This document shows positions 36,414 to 46,549 of a stretch of DNA of 64,000 bases, piece by piece; within the stretch, counting starts at the first letter, position 1, and every line of letters starts with the position of its first letter. Both the position numbers and the translations under genes were made by a program. This DNA comes from Silvimonas terrae. Its GTDB lineage: Bacteria; Pseudomonadota; Gammaproteobacteria; Burkholderiales; Chitinibacteraceae. The stretch covers positions 62,001 to 126,000 of the forward strand of contig NZ_JACHHN010000008.1 in assembly GCF_014202765.1 (NCBI RefSeq), in the 5' to 3' direction. A model generated the notes under the pieces. The model saw nothing but the letters and a program-made list of their open reading frames with translations. It was not told the DNA's origin and ran no database searches.

Positions 36414-38129
36414 ATGAAAATCCTCGTTGTCGATGACACCGAGGCAGTCCTCCTTCTGATTTCCCGTTTTATAGAGGCCCTGGGTCATAGTGTGATCCAG
36501 GCGCGTGATGGGAGCGAGGCTGTCCAAAAATGGCGCCAGCATCAGCCTGATCTGGTGCTGATGGACATGATGATGCCGGTCATGTCTGGCCCGGAAGCTG
36601 CGGTCGCCATCAAGGAAGAGGCCGGGCAATCCTGGGTGCCTATCGTTTTCGTCACCGGGGTGGGTGAAGAAAACCGGCTGGCCGACGCCATTGAGCGCGG
36701 CGCCGACGATTACATCAGCAAACCCGTCAATTTCCGGGTGCTGGAGGCCAAACTCAAGGCCTTCAACCGTACGCTGGAACTCAATCGCAAGGTGCGCGAG
36801 CAGTCTGCCCGCCTTGCCAGTTATTACGACGCGGCCGAAGAAGAAAAACGCGTGGTACGGCATTTGATGGACCAGATGGTCAATGCCGAACGTCTGAACG
36901 ACCCCTTGCTTGATTACTGGCTGTCACCGGCTGAATCCTTGTCTGGCGACTTGATTGCGGCTGCGCGCACGCCCGGTCAGGTGTTGTATGTGCTGTTGGC
37001 CGACGGCATCGGCCATGGCCTGACGGCGGCGCTGAATGTGCTGCCGCTGACCCAGCCGTTTTACAGCATGGCAGAGAAGGGCTATTCGCTCTCTGACATT
37101 CTGGTGGAAATGAACAACAAGGTGCGTCAGGTGCTGCCGGTGGGGCGGTTTGTCGCTACGGTACTGATTGCCATCGATGAAACCACGCACTGTATTGAAG
37201 TCTGGAACGGCGGTATGCCGACCGTCCATATGCTCGATAGCAAGGGTGCGGTGGTACATCAGTTCAAGTCCTCCAATCTGCCGCTGGGTATTGTGCCCAC
37301 CCAGGACATGGAAACCATCACCGCCCGCTATTTCTATAGCGAGCCGGGTACGGTGCTGGCCTGTTCTGATGGTTTGACCGAAGCACGTGCACCAGATGGT
37401 GAAGCATTCAGCGAGGCGCGCTTGTTGCAACTGGTGCGCCAACAACCCGAAGAAGTACGCCTCTCTGCCTTGCAGGGCGCGCTGGCTGATCATCTGGCCG
37501 GTCATCCGCATCACGACGATATCTCGCTGGTGATGATGCGGTTTGGGCAGCACATGCTGGGCGAGCGCCCATTGGCCGCGCAGCAAAGTGCCGAGGCTAT
37601 GGCCACCATGGCGCTGGTCGGTACCGGTCAAAGCATGTGGCATTACAGCCTGACCCTGGGCGCGGAAGAACTCCAGTACATCAACACCGTGCCGTTCATG
37701 ATGTCGTTTGTGAACGAGATCAAGGTGCTCAAGCCGTACCAGTCTGAGGTGTTCCTGATCCTGAGCGAACTCTTCGTCAATGCGCTGGATCATGGCCTGT
37801 TGAATATGGATTCCACCCTCAAGCAAGGCGAGCAGGGTATGGATCGGTATCTGCTGGTGCGCGGACAGCGTTTGGCCGCACTCAAGCAAGGGCACATCGA
37901 AATTGACCTGAATGGCCTGCGGATCAACGGCCGCGATGTGTTGCGCATTCGCATCAAGGACACCGGCCCGGGTTTTGACTGGCCGCGTTTCAACTTGCCG
38001 GAAGATGATCCGGCCCGGCTGCACGGACGCGGCCTGATGCTGGTACGCTCCATGTGCGCGGCGATCCAGTTTCCGGGCAGCGGCAATGAGGTGGTCGTGC
38101 ATTATCTGCCTGGACCGGCCAGAGTCTGA
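36414..38129 (+). CDS. Response regulator with PP2C phosphatase and HATPase domains (HsbR-like)
   Basis: 571 residues, three domains: receiver (1-120, Asp51 in LMDMMMPVMSG), SpoIIE/RsbU-like PP2C phosphatase (about 170-380; metal motifs LSGDLIAA, LADGIGHGLTAA, ACSDGLTEA, HHDDISLVMM), and a C-terminal GHKL kinase-like domain (about 425-560; ELFVNALDHG, KDTGPGFD, LHGRGLMLVRS). It can both dephosphorylate and rephosphorylate the STAS protein encoded 18 bases upstream, with phosphorylation of Asp51 deciding the balance. Same architecture as Pseudomonas HsbR. Shows family resemblance to the REC-HATPase protein at 9.5 kb, which lacks the phosphatase. Confidence 0.9.
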   Translation: MKILVVDDTEAVLLLISRFIEALGHSVIQARDGSEAVQKWRQHQPDLVLMDMMMPVMSGPEAAVAIKEEAGQSWVPIVFVTGVGEENRLADAIERGADDYISKPVNFRVLEAKLKAFNRTLELNRKVREQSARLASYYDAAEEEKRVVRHLMDQMVNAERLNDPLLDYWLSPAESLSGDLIAAARTPGQVLYVLLADGIGHGLTAALNVLPLTQPFYSMAEKGYSLSDILVEMNNKVRQVLPVGRFVATVLIAIDETTHCIEVWNGGMPTVHMLDSKGAVVHQFKSSNLPLGIVPTQDMETITARYFYSEPGTVLACSDGLTEARAPDGEAFSEARLLQLVRQQPEEVRLSALQGALADHLAGHPHHDDISLVMMRFGQHMLGERPLAAQQSAEAMATMALVGTGQSMWHYSLTLGAEELQYINTVPFMMSFVNEIKVLKPYQSEVFLILSELFVNALDHGLLNMDSTLKQGEQGMDRYLLVRGQRLAALKQGHIEIDLNGLRINGRDVLRIRIKDTGPGFDWPRFNLPEDDPARLHGRGLMLVRSMCAAIQFPGSGNEVVVHYLPGPARV

Positions 38130-38256
38130 GACCGCCCCGGCAAGGCTGACAGGTGTTCCACGGCAGGTCATCTCGCAACGGTGTGCTGACTACACCATAA
38201 TGAAGTGATATAAAGCGATCCCCGGTCCGGGTCCGCCACCCCGCAGGAGGATGTCG

Positions 38257-38934
38257 ATGTCGCGGCCAGAATACGGCGAAAAACCGACCATGCTGAATGT
38301 CCCCAGTTACACCGCTGATGTCGTGCTGCCCCGCAAGGTGCGCCCGCCGGTGACCTCTGCCCGTGTCATTGTGGTGGGTGCATCCACCGGTGGCACCGAG
38401 GCGCTCAAGGTATTGCTTGAGCCCTTGCCGCCAGATACGCCACCCATCCTCATCACCCAGCACATGCCGGAAAGCTTCACCCAGTCTTTTGCCCAGAGAC
38501 TTGACTCGATCTGTCGCATCCGCGTCAAACAGGCCGAAGATGGCGAGCGCTTGCAAACGGGCTGCGCTTATATTGCGCCAGGCCATTCGCACTTGTTGCT
38601 GACCAGTAACGGTCCGGCCTGGACCTGCGCTTTATCCCAGGCCCAGCCGGTTAACCGGCACCGGCCGTCAGTGGATGTGCTGTTCCGTTCCGCAGCCAAC
38701 CTGGGCGGCGCTAACGTGGTCGGGGTCATCCTGACCGGGATGGGGCGCGATGGGGCGGCCGGCATGCTGGAAATGCGTGAAGCGGGGGCGCAGACCCTGG
38801 CGCAGGATGAAGCCAGTTGCGTGGTCTTTGGCATGCCCAAAGAAGCCATCGCCGCCGGTGGGGTACAAGAAGTGTTGCCACTCAAGGATATGGCTGCGCG
38901 CATGCTGCAGTTAAGCCGCATTCCGGCGCGCTGA
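38257..38934 (+). CDS. CheB methylesterase domain protein without receiver
   Basis: 225 residues, only the catalytic methylesterase domain: Ser43 in GASTGG, His69 in ITQHMP, and the Asp of [10 protein letters not shown], so the triad is intact. Normal CheB has an N-terminal receiver that regulates it; here about 35 unrelated residues replace it. The perfect AGGAGG at 38245-38250 fits ATG 38257, not the ATG at 38251. No cheR is in the window. Placement between the HsbR-like protein and FlrC suggests a regulatory use beyond adaptation of receptors. Confidence 0.9.
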   Translation: MSRPEYGEKPTMLNVPSYTADVVLPRKVRPPVTSARVIVVGASTGGTEALKVLLEPLPPDTPPILITQHMPESFTQSFAQRLDSICRIRVKQAEDGERLQTGCAYIAPGHSHLLLTSNGPAWTCALSQAQPVNRHRPSVDVLFRSAANLGGANVVGVILTGMGRDGAAGMLEMREAGAQTLAQDEASCVVFGMPKEAIAAGGVQEVLPLKDMAARMLQLSRIPAR

Positions 38935-38985
38935 GCGCCCGCCGCTGCGCTCGATTGCTCAATCACCAAGTTGTACGGGTAAACC

Positions 38986-40329
38986 ATGGCATTACCGGTT
39001 TTGATCGTTGAAGATGACGATGCATTGCGCGAAGCGCTGGTGGATACACTGACCCTGGGCGGCCACGATGTGGTCGAGGCGTCAGATGGCCAGGCCGCGC
39101 TCAAACTGCTGGAACACCAGCGTGTGGGTCTGGTGTTGTCAGACGTGCAGATGCGTCCCATGGATGGTGAAACCCTGCTGGGCGAAATCAAACGGCGTTA
39201 CCCGTGGGTGCCGGTCATTTTGATGACCGCCTATGGCGTGGTCGAAAAAGCGGTGGCGGCCCTGCATGCCGGCGCCGCGCATTACCTGCCCAAACCCTTT
39301 GAGCCTGATGCGTTGTTGCAAGAGGTGGCGCGTTATCTGCTGCCCGATGGCAGCGAGGAGCACGTGATTGCCGAAGACCCGGCCATGCGCGCCTTGCTGG
39401 ATGTCGCGCGCCGGGTGGCGCAATCGGATGCCTCGGTGCTCATCACTGGTGAATCGGGCACCGGCAAGGAAGTATTGGCCCGCTTTATCCACCGCAACAG
39501 CCCGCGGGCAGACAAACCTTTCGTTGCGATCAACTGTGCGGCGATTCCGGAACAATTGCTGGAGTCCACCCTGTTTGGGCACGAACGCGGCGCATTCACG
39601 GGCGCGGCCGTGCAGCATATCGGCAAGTTTGAACAGGCAGATGGCGGCACGCTGTTGCTTGATGAAATTACCGAAATGCCCCTCTCGCTGCAGGCCAAGC
39701 TGCTGCGCGTGTTGCAAGAGCGTGAGGTGGAGCGGGTAGGTGGCACCAAACCGCTGAAAGTGGATTTGCGTGTTCTGGCGACCTCCAACCGGGATCTGCC
39801 CAACGCGGTGGCCAATGGCCATTTCCGGGAAGACCTGTATTACCGGCTCAATGTGTTCCCGCTGGCGCTGCCGGCATTGCGCGAGCGGCCGGATGACGTG
39901 GTGCCGCTGGCCCGCGCCATGCTGGCCCGTCATGCTGCCCGCATGAACCGCCGTGCTCCGGCGCTGACGCCAGAGGCCATCCGGCAACTGGCCGCCCACG
40001 GCTGGGAAGGCAATATCCGCGAACTGGACAACGTGGTGCAGCGGGCCTTGATTCTGGCCCCGGGTGACGTGATCGAGGCGGCACATTTATACCTGCCGCA
40101 ACGCCCCGGAGCACCTGCCCCGGTGATGAGTACGGCGGCGGTTGTTGCCCATGTCGTGGCAGCGGCGCCAACCGACCTCAAGGCGCTGGAAAAACAACAC
40201 ATTCTGGACGCGCTGCGGGCCAGTGGCGGCGTGCGTAAACAGGCCGCTGAACGGCTGGGAATGAGCGAGCGCACGCTGCGTTACAAGCTGCAGCAGTACC
40301 GCGAAGAAGATGGCGGCCTTGACGCGTAA
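38986..40329 (+). CDS. flrC: Sigma-54-dependent flagellar response regulator FlrC/FleR
   Basis: 447 residues: receiver domain (Asp53 in LSDVQMRPMDG), AAA+ domain with GESGTGKE Walker A and the sigma-54-contacting GAFTGA loop, and a C-terminal Fis-type helix-turn-helix (GGVRKQAAERLGMSERTLRYKLQ). Phosphorylated by FlrB, it opens sigma-54 promoters of flagellar basal-body operons; the fliE operon begins 168 bases downstream and is a natural target. No convincing sigma-54 -24/-12 pair was found in that gap. Complete and of family length. Confidence 0.93.
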   Translation: MALPVLIVEDDDALREALVDTLTLGGHDVVEASDGQAALKLLEHQRVGLVLSDVQMRPMDGETLLGEIKRRYPWVPVILMTAYGVVEKAVAALHAGAAHYLPKPFEPDALLQEVARYLLPDGSEEHVIAEDPAMRALLDVARRVAQSDASVLITGESGTGKEVLARFIHRNSPRADKPFVAINCAAIPEQLLESTLFGHERGAFTGAAVQHIGKFEQADGGTLLLDEITEMPLSLQAKLLRVLQEREVERVGGTKPLKVDLRVLATSNRDLPNAVANGHFREDLYYRLNVFPLALPALRERPDDVVPLARAMLARHAARMNRRAPALTPEAIRQLAAHGWEGNIRELDNVVQRALILAPGDVIEAAHLYLPQRPGAPAPVMSTAAVVAHVVAAAPTDLKALEKQHILDALRASGGVRKQAAERLGMSERTLRYKLQQYREEDGGLDA

Positions 40330-40497
40330 GCCGGGCCGACGGACAGCCGGTCTTGCCTGGGTGTTGCGGATGTGCCGCAGCAAGTACAAATGCATGAATT
40401 GCTTGCCCGGCAGGGCCCCGGCCCCCTACAATCTGGGCATACTGCGTCTTTTTATGTCTCATCCATTTTCAACGGCCCCAAACGGACCAAACAAGCC

Positions 40498-40821
40498 ATG
40501 AGCGTGCAAGGCATCGATCAATTGCTGGGCGAACTGAAAGCCATGTCTGCGCAAGCAGCAGGCCAGAGTGCTGCGCCCGCTGCCAGCGACACGGGCGCCG
40601 CCAATTTTGCGGATATGCTCAAGTCGTCGATCGACCAGGTTGCGCAAGTTCAGAACAGCGCTGAAGCACAGCAAACGGCTTTTCAATCCGGGGACCCCAA
40701 TGCAGACCTGCAAGATGTGATGGTCTCGCTGCAAAAAGCGAGCCTCTCTTTCCAGACCATGGTGCAGGTGCGCAACAAACTGGTTAGCGCGTACCAGGAA
40801 ATCATGAACCTCCAGGTCTGA
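40498..40821 (+). CDS. fliE: Flagellar hook-basal body protein FliE
   Basis: Joins the MS ring to the rod. 107 residues, typical length, with the conserved C-terminal helix LQDVMVSLQKASLSFQTMVQVRNKLVSAYQEI. Start ATG 40498; the in-frame extension to 40372 has no similarity to FliE. First gene of fliEFGHIJ, 37 bases before fliF. Confidence 0.95.
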   Translation: MSVQGIDQLLGELKAMSAQAAGQSAAPAASDTGAANFADMLKSSIDQVAQVQNSAEAQQTAFQSGDPNADLQDVMVSLQKASLSFQTMVQVRNKLVSAYQEIMNLQV

Positions 40822-40858
40822 TGATCTGGCGGTATAACCGGGCACTTACAAGTTTGTT

Positions 40859-42580
40859 ATGGCGGAAGCGGACGTAGCAGTTGAGGGCGGGCGTGCACAG
40901 GGTAATGCCCTGGAGTCAGCCCGTCAGCGCTTTCTGGATCTCCCGAATTCGCGCAAAGCCCTGTTCATGATCGGGCTGGCGGCGTTGATCGCCGTCTTGA
41001 TCGGCGTGGCCCTGTGGAGCCGCGAACCCGATTACCGCATTCTCTACACTAATATTGCAGACAAGGACGGCGGCGAAATCCTCCAGTCCTTGCAACAACT
41101 CAACATCCCCTACAAGACCGACCAGGGTGGCACCATTTCTGTGCCGGCCAATCGCGTCTATGACGTGCGCCTGCAACTGGCCGCGCGTGGCCTGCCCAAA
41201 TCTGGCGATGTCGGCTTCGAATTGATGGATAACCAGAAGTTCGGTGTTTCACAATTTGCGGAGCAAGTGAACTATCAACGCGCGGTGGAAGGTGAACTGG
41301 CGCGCTCCATCGAAACCATCCAGTCCGTCGACAAAGCGCGCGTGCACCTTGCCATGCCGCGGCAGACCGTCTTTTTGCGGGATCAGCAAAAGCCGTCGGC
41401 CTCCGTGATTCTGACCATGCGCCCAGGCCGGGCGCTGGATCCGGGCCAGGTAGCGGGTATTGTGCACCTGGTGTCTTCCAGCGTGCCTGAACTGACGGTA
41501 TCAAACATCAGCGTGGTGGATCAGGACGGCAATTTGTTGTCCAACAACAATTCGGCCAATCACGCCAATCTGGACGCACGCCAACTGGTGTACGTGCAGC
41601 AGATCGAGAAAGGCTACGTTGATCGCATCCAGTCCATTCTGGAGCCGCTGGTCGGCAAGGAAAATGTCCACGCCGAAGTCACCGCCCAGGTGGACTTTGC
41701 CGAAGTGGAGCAGACTTCCGAAGCCTATAAGCCCAATACCGCGTCTGATACCGCTTCGATTCGTAGCCAGCAAACCATGAGCCAGGACGGCAAGGATGCC
41801 GGCGCAGGTGCTGCTGGCGTGCCTGGCGCGCTGTCTAACCAGCCGCCGGGGGCTGCGGCTGCGCCGATCACCGTCACCAGCGCCTCTGGTCCGGCCGCTG
41901 CCGCGCCCGCTGGCGGGTCTAATTCGCGCCGTGAATCCACCACCAATTACGAAGTGGACAAGACGGTTCAGCACGTCAAACAGCCGGTGGGCACCGTCAA
42001 GCGCCTGTCTGCCGGGGTAGTCATCAACTACAAGCCCAACCGTGACAAAGATGGCAAGCTGACCTGGGCCCCCTATACGCCGCAGGAAATGACCCAGATC
42101 AACAATCTGGTGCAGGAGTCGATCGGTTATAACAAGGATCGGGGCGATTCGATCAACGTCGTCAACGCGACCTTTGCTGGGGCGCCACTGCCGGAAGCCG
42201 AACAAGGCTTCCAGGACCAGGCCATGTCGTTTATCAAAGCGAACCTGGCCAACCTGATCAAGCTGGGCCTGATTGCGCTGGTGGTGTTGTATCTGTTGCT
42301 GTTTGTGGTGCGCCCGCTGATGCGCGATCTTTCCAAAGCGCGCGAAGAGCCCAAAACCGTGGAAATCGATTTTGGCGATGGCGTCACCCTGACCGACGAA
42401 GAAGCCGCCGCGCGCGAAGACGAAGAACAGGAAGCCGCCGCCAGGATTGCCGCGCAGGCCGACCTCCTGGGTCAAGCCCGCGAAATGGCCAAGAACGACC
42501 CGCGCATGGTGGCAACCATCTTGCGCGAATGGATGTCGAACGAGGAAGACGCCTCGCCGAATTCCAACAAGGTGGGTTGA
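40859..42580 (+). CDS. fliF: Flagellar MS-ring protein FliF
   Basis: 573 residues, normal length. Two membrane helices (about 34-54 and 460-480) bracket the periplasmic ring-building motifs (YRILYTNIADKDGGEILQSL; the YscJ-like domain to about 230). A disordered Ala/Gly/Pro-rich section follows (about 300-355), and the C-terminal cytoplasmic tail binds FliG (ending VATILREWMSNEEDA). The platform for the whole motor. Cotranscribed with fliE and fliG. Confidence 0.97.
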   Translation: MAEADVAVEGGRAQGNALESARQRFLDLPNSRKALFMIGLAALIAVLIGVALWSREPDYRILYTNIADKDGGEILQSLQQLNIPYKTDQGGTISVPANRVYDVRLQLAARGLPKSGDVGFELMDNQKFGVSQFAEQVNYQRAVEGELARSIETIQSVDKARVHLAMPRQTVFLRDQQKPSASVILTMRPGRALDPGQVAGIVHLVSSSVPELTVSNISVVDQDGNLLSNNNSANHANLDARQLVYVQQIEKGYVDRIQSILEPLVGKENVHAEVTAQVDFAEVEQTSEAYKPNTASDTASIRSQQTMSQDGKDAGAGAAGVPGALSNQPPGAAAAPITVTSASGPAAAAPAGGSNSRRESTTNYEVDKTVQHVKQPVGTVKRLSAGVVINYKPNRDKDGKLTWAPYTPQEMTQINNLVQESIGYNKDRGDSINVVNATFAGAPLPEAEQGFQDQAMSFIKANLANLIKLGLIALVVLYLLLFVVRPLMRDLSKAREEPKTVEIDFGDGVTLTDEEAAAREDEEQEAAARIAAQADLLGQAREMAKNDPRMVATILREWMSNEEDASPNSNKVG

Positions 42581-42693
42581 TCTGGTGACGGGGCCCGGCG
42601 AGACCGGGCCTCATCTGTTTGACCGCTTGCCCGATTGCTTGTTTGATTGCGGGTGGCCGCTGCCCGGCAACCCCTTTTCCTGGAGTGCAGACC

Positions 42694-43701
42694 ATGCCCG
42701 CCACACTGAACGAAGAAGGCGTACGCAAAGCCGCCATCTTGTTGATGACGCTGGGCGAAGAAGCCGCCGTCGAGGTGTTCCGCTACCTTGGCCCCAAGGA
42801 AGTCCAGAAGCTGGGCTTTACCATGGCCGCCATGGACAACGTCAAGCGCGAAGAAGTCGACGGGGTGCTGGGCGACTTCATGGATTCCACGCAAAACCGT
42901 GCCAACCTGGGCGCGGCCGACGAATATATCCGCTCTGTGCTGACCAAGGCACTGGGCTCGGACAAAGCCGCCAACCTGCTGGACCGCATCTTGCAGGGCA
43001 ATGACAACAACGGTATCGAGTCCCTCAAGTGGATGGATTCTGCCGCCGTGGCTGAACTGATCAAGAACGAACACCCGCAGATTATTGCCACCATCCTGGT
43101 GCACCTGGAGCCGGATCAGGCGTCTGAAGTGCTGGCTAACTTTGTTGAGCGTAACCGCAACGACGTGCTGCTGCGGATTGCCACGCTGGAAGGCGTACAA
43201 CCGGCTGCACTGAAAGAACTGAACGACGTGCTGACGCAATTGTTGTCCGGCTCGGACAAGCTCAAGAAGAGTGCCATGGGCGGCGTGCAGATGGCGGCCG
43301 ACATCCTCAACTTTATGGGTGGCGTGGTCGAGGCGTCGGCCATTTCCAGCGTGCGGGAGTACGATCCGGAACTGGCACAACGCATCCAGGACAAGATGTT
43401 TACTTTCGACAACGTGCTCGATATCGACGACCGCGGTATCCAGTTGTTGTTGCGTGAAGTGCAGTCTGACTCGCTGGTCATTGCACTCAAGGGCACCACG
43501 CCGCAGTTGCGGGACAAAATCTTCAAGAACATGTCCCAGCGCGCCGCAGAAATGTTGCGCGATGATCTGGAGGCCAAAGGCCCGGTCAAACTCTCCGAAG
43601 TGGAATCCGAGCAGAAAGAAATTCTCAAAATCGTGCGCCGCCTTGCTGACGAAGGCCAGATTGTGTTGTCCGGCAAGGGTGAAGAAGGGCTCGTCGAATA
43701 A
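42694..43701 (+). CDS. fliG: Flagellar motor switch protein FliG
   Basis: 335 residues. Rotor protein that transmits torque from the stators and changes conformation with CheY-P bound to the switch. N-terminal FliF-binding domain, middle domain with the EHPQ motif (NEHPQIIATIL), and the C-terminal torque helix with charged residues (DNVLDIDDRGIQLLLREV). Start ATG 42694; earlier in-frame codons encode no FliG sequence. 15 bases before fliH. Confidence 0.97.
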   Translation: MPATLNEEGVRKAAILLMTLGEEAAVEVFRYLGPKEVQKLGFTMAAMDNVKREEVDGVLGDFMDSTQNRANLGAADEYIRSVLTKALGSDKAANLLDRILQGNDNNGIESLKWMDSAAVAELIKNEHPQIIATILVHLEPDQASEVLANFVERNRNDVLLRIATLEGVQPAALKELNDVLTQLLSGSDKLKKSAMGGVQMAADILNFMGGVVEASAISSVREYDPELAQRIQDKMFTFDNVLDIDDRGIQLLLREVQSDSLVIALKGTTPQLRDKIFKNMSQRAAEMLRDDLEAKGPVKLSEVESEQKEILKIVRRLADEGQIVLSGKGEEGLVE

Positions 43702-43716
43702 TGAGGATGTCACCTC

Positions 43717-44622
43717 ATGGCTAACCCCCCGCGTCGCGTCATCCCGCGTGAAGAACTCACCGCCTGGGAGCGCTGGGAACTGGGTACGATCGACGACCCC
43801 ACGCCGCCGCGTGTGCGGCCAGGGCATGCCCCGGCCCCCGTTCCGACGCCTGTGGCAGAGCCCGCGCCCACGCCGCAGGCCGCGCCGGTAGCAGAGCCTG
43901 TCGTGCCCGCTGTGCCGGATCAACCGGTCTTGCCACGTGTGCCCCTGCCCACGGCAGAAGAACTGGAAGCCATTCACCAGCAAGCGCATGAAGAAGGTTT
44001 TAACGCCGGTCAGGCCGAAGGCCTGGCTGCCGGCCGGGCGCAGGCTGAGGACGAAATCAGCCGGCTCAAGGTCTTGCTGGATCAGCTTGCCAATTATTCT
44101 GAACGCGCCCAGGCAGAACTGGCCGAGTCCGTGCTGGACCTCTCGCTCGTGGTGGCGCGTGAACTGGCGCGGGTGGAAATCGATGCCGACCGCAACCGTG
44201 TGCTGCCGGTGATCCGTGAACTGATTGACTCCATGCCGGTGGTGCGTGCGCCGGCCCGCATCATTGCGCATCCGGATGATGTTGACGCGCTGGAAGCCTT
44301 GCTGGGCGTGGAATTGCCGCGTGATGTCTGGCGCATTGTGGTCGATCCCAACCAGACGCCGGGCGGTTGCAAGGTAGAAACCCCGACCTTGCGGGCTGAT
44401 TTGACGCTGGCGTCTCGCTGGGCGTCCCAATTGCGCGTATTGCAACGTGCCAATCGGGCCGATCTGGCCTGGAATGCGGAAGTGCCGCTGGTGCCGGAAC
44501 CCGCCTTGTCAGCACCCGATCCCGTCCCGCCACCGGCTGCCACGCCGGTGCCGATCGTGCCGCCCGAGATCGAATCGGTTTCGCTGGATCTGGATGCGCC
44601 GGCCGATGACGAATCTGTTTGA
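43717..44622 (+). CDS. fliH: Flagellar assembly protein FliH
   Basis: Regulates and holds the export ATPase FliI at the gate. 301 residues, longer than E. coli FliH because of a Pro/Ala-rich N-terminal stretch (about 25-75) and a Pro-rich tail. The core has GxxxG-like repeats ([21 protein letters not shown]) forming a long helix, and a V-ATPase-E-like C-terminal part ([17 protein letters not shown]). The end overlaps the start of fliI by 17 bases, so translation is coupled. Confidence 0.93.
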   Translation: MANPPRRVIPREELTAWERWELGTIDDPTPPRVRPGHAPAPVPTPVAEPAPTPQAAPVAEPVVPAVPDQPVLPRVPLPTAEELEAIHQQAHEEGFNAGQAEGLAAGRAQAEDEISRLKVLLDQLANYSERAQAELAESVLDLSLVVARELARVEIDADRNRVLPVIRELIDSMPVVRAPARIIAHPDDVDALEALLGVELPRDVWRIVVDPNQTPGGCKVETPTLRADLTLASRWASQLRVLQRANRADLAWNAEVPLVPEPALSAPDPVPPPAATPVPIVPPEIESVSLDLDAPADDESV

Positions 44623-46018
44623 TACCACCCGGTTGTACCTGGAAGAAGCCGCTGCGGCCAGCAAGCGCATCCGCCCCTGGCTGCCGCGCGGCAAGCTGGT
44701 GCGCGTGTCCGGCCTCGTGCTGGAGGCCACCGGCCTGCGCTTGTCCATTGGGGCGTCGTGTGAAGTGATGACGCCGGGCAACCTGGCGGTCGAAGCCGTG
44801 GTGGTGGGGTTCCAGGACGAAAAACTGTTTTTGATGCCGCTGACCGAAATCTATGGGGTCGAGCCTGGCGCCGAAGTCGTGCCGCATGAAGATGTCGCAG
44901 CGTGGGTTCCCGAGTATGGCAAGCCGCGTGCGCCGCAACGGCGTATCGAAGATCACGGCCGCCAGGTGCCGGTGGGCTGGGGCATGCTGGGCCGGGTGGT
45001 GGATGCCCTGGGTCGCCCGCTGGATGGCAAAGGCCGGGTGGAAAGCGAAGACTGGATGCCGCTGTTCGCGCGTCCGTTCAACCCGATGTACCGCGAACCG
45101 GTGCGGGATGTCATGGACGTCGGCGTGCGCGCCATCAACGCCCTGTTGACGGTGGGGCGTGGGCAACGGCTGGGCCTGTTTGCCGGCTCAGGCGTGGGTA
45201 AATCCGTGCTGCTGGGCATGATGGCCCGCTATACCACGGCTGATGTGGTGGTGGTGGGCTTGATCGGTGAACGTGGCCGTGAGGTCAAGGATTTCATCGA
45301 AAACATTCTGGGTGAATCCGGCTTGCAACGTTCGGTCGTGGTGGCTGCGCCGGCAGATACCTCGCCCTTGCTGCGCCTGTACGGCGCGGCCTACGCCACC
45401 AGCATTGCCGAGTATTTCCGCAATGAAGGCAAGAACGTCTTGCTGATCATGGACTCGCTGACCCGTTACGCCATGGCCCAACGCGAGATTGCCTTGGCAG
45501 TGGGCGAACCACCTGCTACCAAGGGATATCCGGCGTCGGTCTTTGCACGTTTGCCCCAGTTGGTGGAGCGTGCAGGGAACGGCAAAGAGGGCGGGGGCTC
45601 CATCACGGCGTTCTATACCGTGTTGTCGGAAGGCGATGACCAGCAAGACCCGATTGCGGATAACGCGCGGGCCATTCTGGACGGCCACTTTGTCCTGTCG
45701 CGTAATCTGGCTGAATCTGGCCATTATCCGGCGATTGATATCGAAGCATCGATCAGCCGGGTGATGACCGATATCGTGTCTCCCCAGGAGTACGAGCTGG
45801 TTCGTCGTTTCAAGCATTTGTGGTCGCGTTACCAACGCAGTCGCGATCTGCTCAGTGTGGGGGCGTATGTGGCGGGCAGTGATCCAACCCTGGATGACGC
45901 CATCCGCCGCTTCCCCTCGTTTGAGCATTTTCTGCAGCAGGCCATCGAAGAACGGGAAAGCTATGCCGGTGCACGCACCAGACTGGCTGAACTCTTTGGC
46001 GTGGCACCGCCGCAGTAA
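44606..46018 (+). CDS. fliI: Flagellar export ATPase FliI
   Basis: 470 residues, F1-beta-like ATPase that drives export of rod, hook and filament proteins. Walker A in [13 protein letters not shown], Walker B in [16 protein letters not shown], and the type III ATPase signature [23 protein letters not shown] (split here only by family naming) are intact. Start ATG 44606 lies inside fliH and gives the family N-terminus ([11 protein letters not shown]). Confidence 0.97.
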   Translation: MTNLFDTTRLYLEEAAAASKRIRPWLPRGKLVRVSGLVLEATGLRLSIGASCEVMTPGNLAVEAVVVGFQDEKLFLMPLTEIYGVEPGAEVVPHEDVAAWVPEYGKPRAPQRRIEDHGRQVPVGWGMLGRVVDALGRPLDGKGRVESEDWMPLFARPFNPMYREPVRDVMDVGVRAINALLTVGRGQRLGLFAGSGVGKSVLLGMMARYTTADVVVVGLIGERGREVKDFIENILGESGLQRSVVVAAPADTSPLLRLYGAAYATSIAEYFRNEGKNVLLIMDSLTRYAMAQREIALAVGEPPATKGYPASVFARLPQLVERAGNGKEGGGSITAFYTVLSEGDDQQDPIADNARAILDGHFVLSRNLAESGHYPAIDIEASISRVMTDIVSPQEYELVRRFKHLWSRYQRSRDLLSVGAYVAGSDPTLDDAIRRFPSFEHFLQQAIEERESYAGARTRLAELFGVAPPQ

Positions 46019-46070
46019 GCCGCGCTGGGCGTGGTTTGCAGGGTGATGACCGTTTTACGGATATAACAAC

Positions 46071-46511
46071 GTGGCTCAGTTTCGTTTTGCCTTTCTGTTG
46101 TCGCTTAGCCGCGAACAACGCGAAGACGCCGCCAGAATCATGCAAAGTGCCGCTGCCAAAACAGAAACGGCCCGGCAAAAATTGTTTCAGGTTGAATCGT
46201 ACCGCTCGGAATACCGGGCCCGGCTGACCCAGTCCGGGCAGGGCGGCATGACGGTCACCCAATGGCGGGATTTTCAACTCTTTCTGGGCCGACTGGATGA
46301 AGCGGCCACGCAGCAGATGACTGAGGTCGAACGCCTGCAACGTGAGTACGATAAGTTCAAGGCGGCATGGCAAGAGTGCGAAAAGAAGGTCAAGGCCTTC
46401 GAGACGCTGGAAACGCGCCACAATGCCAATGAACTCAAGCGCGAAGCGCGCCAGGAACAAAAGCTGGTGGATGAATTCAACAGCCGTCCCCGTGGCGACC
46501 GTGCCATGTAA
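46071..46511 (+). CDS. fliJ: Flagellar export chaperone FliJ
   Basis: 146 residues, almost entirely coiled-coil (repeated Lys/Glu/Gln heptads), the gamma-subunit-like stalk of the FliI hexamer. Starts with GTG 46071, with ACGGA upstream; no better ATG exists near the conserved N-terminus (FRFAFLLSLSREQRED). Last flagellar gene of this operon; fliK and later genes are not in the window. Confidence 0.92.
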   Translation: MAQFRFAFLLSLSREQREDAARIMQSAAAKTETARQKLFQVESYRSEYRARLTQSGQGGMTVTQWRDFQLFLGRLDEAATQQMTEVERLQREYDKFKAAWQECEKKVKAFETLETRHNANELKREARQEQKLVDEFNSRPRGDRAM

Positions 46512-46549
46512 ACCCATCCATCAAACCTTGCCGGATGTTGCGCCACGCC

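Noticed and set aside
40330-40497. Sigma-54 promoter before fliE
   Set aside because: Expected from FlrC control, but no segment has both a good TGGC and a TTGC box at the right spacing; the best GG-N10-GC matches are poor.
42472-44445. Minus-strand 657-codon frame opposite fliG and fliH
   Set aside because: Both fliG and fliH are certain on the plus strand; the antisense frame is a GC-bias artefact rich in His, Arg and Gln.
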